Of a DNA stretch of 22,300 nt, positions 17,579 through 22,300 are shown in pieces (positions within the stretch are counted from its first letter, which is position 1; every line of letters starts with the position of its first letter). The position numbers and the translations under genes are program-made. The stretch lies in IMG/VR virus record IMGVR_UViG_3300027917_003197, positions 1-22,300 of that record; one strand, 5' to 3'. This DNA comes from a virus. The notes under the pieces are model-generated. The model worked only from the letters and a program-made list of their open reading frames with translations. It was not told the DNA's origin and made no database searches.

Positions 17579-19180
17579 ATGCAAGCGACGTATGTTAGTG
17601 CTAATTCATTTACCGTGGTAGGTGATCGTACTTCGGAATTTACCGAGGGAAGAAGATTAAAAGCTGATATGGGCATAGATGGTATAGGATATTTAACTGT
17701 AGCATCTAGTTCTTTTGCCGCTAATACCACCGTGGTGACCAAAGAAAGTCAATTGACCGCTAATTTAACCGAAGTTTTGTATGGAGTGGTTCAGCCGGGA
17801 GTAACCGGTAGTTTGCCAGACCACACTCATGGATCTGACGAAGGTGATGGTGGATATATACGAATGGAAACTACTCTTTCGGGACTTGATGGTACTCCTA
17901 ACGATTATGGTACTTCTGGTTATTTTTTGCAATCTACTGGGGCTGGAACACAATGGGCATCACCATCAGCCGTTATATCAGGTGGACTTAATTTTACAGA
18001 TTTAAACGACACTCCATCGGATTATGGAGTCTCTGGAAATATTTTACAATCCACGGGATCTGGTATCGAATGGACTTCTTTTAGTCAGCCTACGTCTTCG
18101 GGTGTTCCTAGTTTAATTAGTGAAGATACCACTTTATATTTAAGTGTTTCGGGAAGTGATACGTTAGGTGATGGATCACTTGGCGATCCATGGCAAACTT
18201 TTAACACAGCGTGGGATTATTTGAAGGACAAAATTATTCAAACGGATAAAACCGTAACAATTCAATATTTGGATGGGACTCACGTGGTAGGTTCTACTAT
18301 AAGTTCCTATCCACATCCTAATGGATCTCAAATTACTATTGCGGGCGAGACGGTGCTGGAAAGGAACATTACATCAGTCCAATCAAGCTCAGGAGGAGCT
18401 GGAGCTTATTCTATAGTTTTTAATGTTGATAGTGTAGCCGACATTGATGTGGGTGACTATGTTGTTGTCACTAGCGATGCTGCTGGCGGTAGTAATCCAG
18501 ACTACGCTTGTGGTTGTCACGAAATTACTAATGTCGATGGTGTTAATACTAGAATTACCGTATTATCTAAACATCAATCTGGAGTGCCTTCGGGAGCGGT
18601 AACAGCTAGTATTCTAATTTTCAAAACTATATTGGATTGTCTTTCTAATGGAATATATGTTAATGAAGGTAATACGATAAATATTAAAGATATTGTGTTG
18701 GTAAATAGTTTATTGACTGGGAACGGGCTGTATGCTCGAAACAACTCGACTATATCATGTACTGCGCCTATAGGTATTAGTGGTTTTGGGTCAGCTGTTT
18801 ATGCGGATGCTGGCGCCGTAATAAATTTCACTGGGTGTGGGGCTTCTGGCGGCGGCGGCCATCGCTTAATGGCGATTTATGCAGGAATTATATATGCTCA
18901 ATATTCTGTTCTTACTGGTGCTGGAGCACACGGGGCTCTTGCCTACTATAATAGTACTATATCAGCTAATTACACCGTAGCTACTGGTAATACTGGTTCA
19001 GGATTGTATTCTGGGTATAATTCTCATATTCATGCCGCTGATAGTACCTCTACTGGGAATGGTGATTACGGTTGGCGCTCAGCTTATAATGCTGGCGTAC
19101 GTAGAACTGGCGCTGTAACAGGAGGCAACAATGGATCGGGTGATATTTTGGAATCAACTGGTGGTTATGTACAAACATAA
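17579..19180 (+). CDS. Beta-helix tail-fibre-like protein, 533 aa
   Basis: ATG at 17579 is preceded by GGAGGA; the stop is TAA 19178-19180. Residues 1-75 are a compact beta N-terminus, plausibly the attachment domain. PDHTHG (80-85) gives an HxH pair followed by a Gly/Asp-rich turn; similar HxH patterns occur in phage fibres that coordinate metal along a trimer axis. Two roughly 39-residue repeats follow (DxTPxDYGxSGxxLQSTGxGxxW). From about residue 185, LYLSVSGSDTLGDGS and DPWQTFNTAWDYL match the entry region of pectate-lyase-like beta-helix proteins. Gly/Asn/Ser/Thr-rich short strands then run to the C-terminus (for example YNSTISANYTVATGNTGSGLYSG, spread over 321-533), typical of a right-handed solenoid. 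A trimeric fibre or spike is likely. No acidic catalytic cluster can be assigned, so depolymerase activity is open. Confidence 0.8.
   Translation: MQATYVSANSFTVVGDRTSEFTEGRRLKADMGIDGIGYLTVASSSFAANTTVVTKESQLTANLTEVLYGVVQPGVTGSLPDHTHGSDEGDGGYIRMETTLSGLDGTPNDYGTSGYFLQSTGAGTQWASPSAVISGGLNFTDLNDTPSDYGVSGNILQSTGSGIEWTSFSQPTSSGVPSLISEDTTLYLSVSGSDTLGDGSLGDPWQTFNTAWDYLKDKIIQTDKTVTIQYLDGTHVVGSTISSYPHPNGSQITIAGETVLERNITSVQSSSGGAGAYSIVFNVDSVADIDVGDYVVVTSDAAGGSNPDYACGCHEITNVDGVNTRITVLSKHQSGVPSGAVTASILIFKTILDCLSNGIYVNEGNTINIKDIVLVNSLLTGNGLYARNNSTISCTAPIGISGFGSAVYADAGAVINFTGCGASGGGGHRLMAIYAGIIYAQYSVLTGAGAHGALAYYNSTISANYTVATGNTGSGLYSGYNSHIHAADSTSTGNGDYGWRSAYNAGVRRTGAVTGGNNGSGDILESTGGYVQT
17882..18073 (+). 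repeat. Two ~39-residue fibre repeats
   Basis: Copy 1 (17882-17956) and copy 2 (17999-18073) both encode L(D/N)(G/D)TP(N/S)DYG(T/V)SG..LQSTG(A/S)G..W, with a spacing of 117 bases. Repeats of this DTPxxYxxxG...LxSTGxGxxW kind are common in phage tail fibres, where they form short trimeric shaft segments. The DNA is diverged at third positions. Confidence 0.8.
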
Positions 19181-19195
19181 CGTGGAGCTTAATAA

Positions 19196-20650
19196 ATGAC
19201 CAAATGGGTTGAAAATAATAATGCTCAGTGGGTAGATTCCGACGAAGAACAGTGGGCTGTGTCGGGCTATGTTGATTTGGGCGCATCGGTATTTGGCATA
19301 ACCACTGGTGGGGTTCGGTTTAATCTTGGAGCTTATATAAATGTCATTTATACAAAAGATCTAAATGCGATCATTCGAGCTTTTACGCCATCGGATTTGG
19401 GGGCGCTTATAAATGTGGTACAGCCGGTCAATCTACCTGCGTCGATCCATGGATGGGATACTAAAAATTTAACAGCTTTGACGGCCGGCGTGTATGGGCC
19501 TGGAGATTTACAAGCCTCTATTGTAGGCACAGGTGGTTATAGAAATATGGAAGCATATGTGCGTGGTATGCTAGGAACTGAAATATCTAGAAATTTGATT
19601 GCTAATTTAATCGGAACCTACAGCCAAAATCTGCAGGCTATTATAGGATCAATCCCACCGAAAGATCTACAGGCCTTAATAACAGCTACTGGCCAAGCCG
19701 TAAATTTACCCGCTTCAATCGTTCCCAGAGTTATTTACATGACCCAAGTTCTTGAAGTGGCTTTACTGGAACATAAAAATTTGCATGCTATGATAAATAG
19801 TCTATGTTTTAGTAGCGGAAGTTTAGACCTAAATGCTTATACTAAAGCCATCTATAAATTAGACCTACAAGGCATTATCTTTGGATGGCATATAGACATT
19901 TACTCCAATGTTATAGATTTAGCTGCAGCTATAAATACTGCCGATTTTTCGGTCGAGGACAAATTGCCAATAAGCTTTTTTGGAGAAAATATAGATTGGT
20001 ACCATACAAGATTAAAGATAGGATTCAATGCTACTGGGCCAGCTTACACTGTCTGGGATACTCAAGACATTATTTATGGAGCTGCTATTTATAGGAACTT
20101 AGCAGCTAGTATAACTGGCGTACTAGAGTCAATAAACCTGGGAGCTACTATAACCGCCGTATTTGATTTTAATTATACAGAACTACCTTATTATGTTAGC
20201 CCGAGAACAAGAGAGGTAGTTATAGAATTTGATCATCGGTGGAGAGAAAAAACTCGCCGTTTCGTAGAAATATTTTTTGATAATAGTGGGAATACTCCAT
20301 ATCATTATTTCTATGTGAGTGGCACAAACAAGGTCTATAGAGTAGATCGAACAAGACATTGGACTATATGGGCTAAGGGATTTGACCAAGTCGATACAAT
20401 GATTGAGCGTAGGAACGTTAGACACAAGTTTATTTTTAAAGCATCCCAATATGCGAATGTTGATGAGGCTATCCGAGATTTAATAGACAGAGTTTCCTAT
20501 TACAGACGAGCTAATCTTAGTGCTTTTATAAATGGCATATTACCACCCAATGCTAATTTAACCGCTTCAATTAATCCTGTGGTTCCTATTACGCCGCTAT
20601 TCACTTTGAGAGATTTGGGTGCTATTATTAATGGAGTAACATTGGAGTAA
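19196..20650 (+). CDS. [DN]LxAxI dodecapeptide-repeat protein, probable fibre, 484 aa
   Basis: ATG at 19196 follows GGAG (19184-19187); the stop is TAA 20648-20650. The first 20 residues have Trp at 4, 12 and 20 in a polar Asn/Asp/Glu context. From residue 27 the protein is dominated by a short unit, [DN]-L-x-A-x-I-x-x-h, recurring mostly every 12 or 13 residues. [DN]L pairs (one is NM) start at 27, 43, 55, 67, 79, 91, 104, 117, 133, 145, 157, 170, 195, 211, 223, 241, 301, 314, 440, 454 and 473. Residues about 325-435 interrupt the array with a basic, aromatic globular segment containing REVVIEFDHRWREKTRRF. The regular hydrophobic spacing suggests stacked short strands, that is, a solenoid or rod. 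No enzyme motif or membrane helix is evident. As the last gene of the structural run, a fibre or tip protein is inferred; the fold is not one I can name. Confidence 0.75.
   Translation: MTKWVENNNAQWVDSDEEQWAVSGYVDLGASVFGITTGGVRFNLGAYINVIYTKDLNAIIRAFTPSDLGALINVVQPVNLPASIHGWDTKNLTALTAGVYGPGDLQASIVGTGGYRNMEAYVRGMLGTEISRNLIANLIGTYSQNLQAIIGSIPPKDLQALITATGQAVNLPASIVPRVIYMTQVLEVALLEHKNLHAMINSLCFSSGSLDLNAYTKAIYKLDLQGIIFGWHIDIYSNVIDLAAAINTADFSVEDKLPISFFGENIDWYHTRLKIGFNATGPAYTVWDTQDIIYGAAIYRNLAASITGVLESINLGATITAVFDFNYTELPYYVSPRTREVVIEFDHRWREKTRRFVEIFFDNSGNTPYHYFYVSGTNKVYRVDRTRHWTIWAKGFDQVDTMIERRNVRHKFIFKASQYANVDEAIRDLIDRVSYYRRANLSAFINGILPPNANLTASINPVVPITPLFTLRDLGAIINGVTLE
19274..20635 (+). repeat. Degenerate ~12-residue [DN]LxAxI repeat array
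   Basis: About 21 units are visible by eye. The densest runs cover residues 43-116 and 133-180 with almost exact 12- or 13-residue spacing; later copies are more scattered, and two clusters flank a non-repeat domain. Typical units are NLGAYINV, DLNAIIRA, DLGALINV, NLPASIHG, DLQASIVG, NLAASITG, NLSAFING and DLGAIING. The codons differ between copies, so this is protein-level selection rather than recent DNA duplication. Confidence 0.75.
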
Positions 20651-20732
20651 CATAATTTATTTTTTATCTAGCAAAATATCTGTTTTATTCTATAATATAG
20701 TTGAAAATAAGTTAAAACCAGGAGAATAGAAT
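20651..20732 (+). promoter_or_regulatory. AT-rich gap with possible promoter before the thyA-like gene
   Basis: This 82-base gap separates the structural run from the nucleotide-metabolism gene. TATAAT at 20691-20696 is an exact -10 match, but no good -35 hexamer lies 16-18 bases upstream (the site reads CTAGCA). TATAATATA also loosely resembles viral late-promoter cores. AGGAGA at 20720-20725 is the ribosome-binding site for 20733. No terminator hairpin with a T-run was seen. Confidence 0.3.
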
Positions 20733-21383
20733 ATGCGTTTAGAGCATATTGAGGCTACTTCAATATCTGATAGTTGGTTTCAATGCTTGAGTAGAATATT
20801 TGATAGCGGCCGTATTTATACAATAAAAAGAGGAAGTTATGAAGGTCAGCAGAGATTAGAATTTGATTATATAACTATATATATTAGACATCCAGAAGCT
20901 AGACCACTGCTTCCAGAATGCCCGCCGGCCTGTGGAATTCCAAATCCTGCCTCGAATGAATATCTCGAAGAATATCTACCATATTTATTCACAGACCATA
21001 AAAAGCCTAACGAATTTTATACATATGGAACTTACCTAGAAAAACAAATCGAAAAAGTGATAGGTATATTCAAAAAGGGAGATCATGAAACTAACCAGGC
21101 TTGCATGACCATTGGGGATGATCATTCTATCGACCTGCCTGATCCACCCTGTTTAAAAATAATAGATTGTAGGGTTAACGACAATAAGTTGCATTTTATA
21201 ATATATTTTAGATCTAACGATCTATGGAACGGGTATCCAGTTAATATAGCTTCTATACAATTGTTAAAGGAATATATGGCTGAATCGGCCAATTTATTAG
21301 ATGGCGAAATAATATATTCTAGTAAAGGTTTGCATTTATATGATTACGTTTGGGAAGGGGCTAAAAAGGCTATAGGTAAATGA
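20733..21383 (+). CDS. Thymidylate synthase-family protein, short archaeal-like form, 216 aa
   Basis: The start is ATG 20733 with AGGAGA upstream; the stop is TGA 21381-21383. Family landmarks appear in order: YTYGTYL (97-102); PPC with the nucleophile-position Cys140; RSND at 160-163, as in the phosphate-binding RSxD; GYPVNIAS with Asn171; a helix LLKEYMAE; and HLY with His201 and Tyr203. In ThyA these bind dUMP and methylene-tetrahydrofolate and transfer the one-carbon unit. Asn171 matches the Asn that selects dUMP, where dCMP hydroxymethylases have Asp. The residue after Cys140 is Leu, not the usual His. At 216 residues it is shorter than bacterial ThyA (about 264) and near the length of archaeal forms. 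It could make dTMP or, as in some phages with modified DNA, 5-hydroxymethyl-dUMP. It overlaps the next gene by four bases. Confidence 0.85.
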   Translation: MRLEHIEATSISDSWFQCLSRIFDSGRIYTIKRGSYEGQQRLEFDYITIYIRHPEARPLLPECPPACGIPNPASNEYLEEYLPYLFTDHKKPNEFYTYGTYLEKQIEKVIGIFKKGDHETNQACMTIGDDHSIDLPDPPCLKIIDCRVNDNKLHFIIYFRSNDLWNGYPVNIASIQLLKEYMAESANLLDGEIIYSSKGLHLYDYVWEGAKKAIGK

Positions 21384-22180
21384 TACGATATAATATAGTT
21401 TATAATATACGTGAGGCTGTAGATCTATATGATTCTGGGCATAGTCTTAGAGCAATATCTGAAATTTTCGGCGTGTCTAGAAAATTTATACGTAAATCTA
21501 TAGCAAATGTTAGAAATATTAGAAGTGCCAAAGAACAATCATTTTTAACTGCTCAAATGCGTAATATGTCCGATTGGTTTGATATTATAGACTCACATTT
21601 AAAGGCTTATTGGTTAGGCTTCGTATTAGCTGACGGTAATGTAGCAAGTAATTTAAGATCAGTTGAAATAGATCTAGCGATTAAAGATGTTGAGCATCTG
21701 AATAAATTTGCTGAAATATTCAGAATCGACGTAGAAAAAGGTGAAAACAGATGTAGATGTAGGATCTGCAATGTGTATTTATGCAATATATTAGATAATA
21801 TCGGAATACATCCCAACAAAACGTATTTAAATGATGCGTCTGTTTTTGATAAAATACCTTTAAAATTTGCTAATTCTTTTATACTAGGATTTATGGACGG
21901 CGACGGCTCAATATATTTAGATAATAGAAAAAATAATTACATTATTTTAGATTTTACTGGGAGTGAGTCAATTTTAAGAAATGTCAGAGATATATTAGTT
22001 TCTATTCTTCGTGTTAATAAAAATAAAGTTTCTCCAACAAAGAGCGTATTTAGAATACAGTGGTCTGGAAAGCAGGCTATAAAAATATTAAATTGGTTAT
22101 ATAAAGATTCGCCAGTTAGACTGGAAAGAAAATTTAATATATATAATAATATAGCGTCCGAGAAACTCTTCGGATATTAA
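21380..22180 (+). CDS. LAGLIDADG homing endonuclease with N-terminal HTH, 266 aa
   Basis: ATG at 21380 overlaps the stop of the thymidylate synthase-like gene (ATGA); only weak AGG-like sites precede it, so translational coupling is likely. The stop is TAA 22178-22180. Residues about 11-40 form a helix-turn-helix (AVDLYDSGHSLRAISEIFGVSRK), of the kind used as extra DNA-reading domains in mobile endonucleases. Two LAGLIDADG motifs follow: YWLGFVLADG (77-86) and FILGFMDGDG (167-176), each ending in the acidic residue that binds catalytic metal. This is the two-motif, single-chain arrangement. Three cysteines at 125-130 (CRCRIC) lie between the motifs. No frameshift is seen, so it appears intact. 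It is free-standing, not inside an intron or intein visible here, and its cleavage site may be in or near the adjacent gene in uninvaded relatives. Confidence 0.9.
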   Translation: MIRYNIVYNIREAVDLYDSGHSLRAISEIFGVSRKFIRKSIANVRNIRSAKEQSFLTAQMRNMSDWFDIIDSHLKAYWLGFVLADGNVASNLRSVEIDLAIKDVEHLNKFAEIFRIDVEKGENRCRCRICNVYLCNILDNIGIHPNKTYLNDASVFDKIPLKFANSFILGFMDGDGSIYLDNRKNNYIILDFTGSESILRNVRDILVSILRVNKNKVSPTKSVFRIQWSGKQAIKILNWLYKDSPVRLERKFNIYNNIASEKLFGY

Positions 22181-22212
22181 TGATTTTAATACCAAATTAA
22201 AGGGTCTTAGAA

Positions 22213-22300
22213 ATGAACGAATTTTGGGATAAAGTAGAAAGGTGTGAACATAAAAATTTAAATCCGAACTATCTTGAGGGCGGCACATGCTGGACGCCTT
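22213..22300 (+). CDS. Start of a small Cys/His-containing phage-type protein, 3' partial
   Basis: ATG at 22213 has AAAGG upstream (about 22198-22203) and is open to the window end, giving 29 codons. The peptide begins MNEFWDKVERCEHKN and contains C11, H13 and C26, followed by W-T-P. The pattern C-x-H-x-N-L-x-P-x-Y...C-x-T-P is one I associate with small putative zinc-binding hypothetical proteins of large phages, but too little is present to be sure. It follows the homing endonuclease by 32 bases on the same strand. Confidence 0.5.
   Translation, partial: MNEFWDKVERCEHKNLNPNYLEGGTCWTP

Noticed and set aside
20733-21383. dCMP hydroxymethylase identity for the ThyA-like protein
   Set aside because: The substrate-selecting position is Asn171, as in dUMP-using enzymes, not Asp.
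22097-22288. Minus-strand ORF across the end of the homing endonuclease
   Set aside because: It overlaps the conserved C-terminus of the endonuclease and the start of the next gene, and has no recognisable features.
1-22300. CRISPR array, diversity-generating retroelement or insertion sequence
   Set aside because: No regularly spaced identical DNA repeats, no reverse transcriptase or template/variable repeat pair, and no transposase or terminal inverted repeats were seen. All repeats found are protein-level and diverged.
1-22300. Alternative genetic code (stop codon recoding)
   Set aside because: Long genes read through under the standard code, and TAA, TAG and TGA each end a gene directly before the next start.

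Overview
The window looks like part of the late structural (tail/adhesin) region of a large, AT-rich tailed-virus genome or prophage. Every convincing gene is on the + strand. The genes are packed head to tail, with gaps of 0 to 15 bases, short overlaps, and good Shine-Dalgarno sites. Two proteins are giants (1811 and 2296 residues), and the modules recognised are those of virion fibres and adhesins: LamG/concanavalin-like, F5/8 (discoidin)-like, beta-propeller, beta-helix and short tandem repeats. No capsid, portal, terminase, polymerase or lysis gene is visible, so the assignment rests on architecture and gene order. Codons such as AGA and ATA are frequent. TAA, TAG and TGA all act as stops, so nothing suggests recoding. 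The host cannot be told: strong Shine-Dalgarno sites fit bacteria, while the thymidylate-synthase-like gene resembles the short archaeal type, so an archaeal virus is not excluded.

Layout. 1-1202 is the 3' part of a repeat-containing beta-rich structural protein. After a 99-base gap come a 102-residue conserved-looking small protein (1302-1610) and, overlapping it by 11 bases, a 1811-residue cysteine-rich protein (1600-7035). A 129-residue double zinc-site protein (7046-7435) separates that giant from a 2296-residue mosaic adhesin (7436-14326). Next come a 1078-residue protein with two predicted beta-propellers (14340-17576), a 533-residue beta-helix fibre (17579-19180), and a 484-residue protein built on a roughly 12-residue [DN]LxAxI repeat (19196-20650).

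An 82-base AT-rich gap then marks a change of content. It is followed by a thymidylate synthase-like gene (20733-21383), a LAGLIDADG homing endonuclease overlapping it by ATGA (21380-22180), and the first 29 codons of a small Cys/His protein running off the end (22213-22300).

How they may work together (inference): the seven proteins from the window start to 20650, plus the zinc protein, probably build or decorate a distal tail or baseplate apparatus that displays several glycan- or protein-binding modules. The 2296- and 1078-residue proteins end in a similar motif of the PAG-x4-IY-[LI] type, which suggests a common mode of attachment or assembly. The ThyA-like protein would act in nucleotide metabolism (dTMP, or possibly 5-hydroxymethyl-dUMP, synthesis). 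The homing endonuclease is probably a selfish passenger on that locus.

Most novel for follow-up: the [DN]LxAxI repeat protein, the cysteine-rich giant of unknown fold, and the shared C-terminal module.
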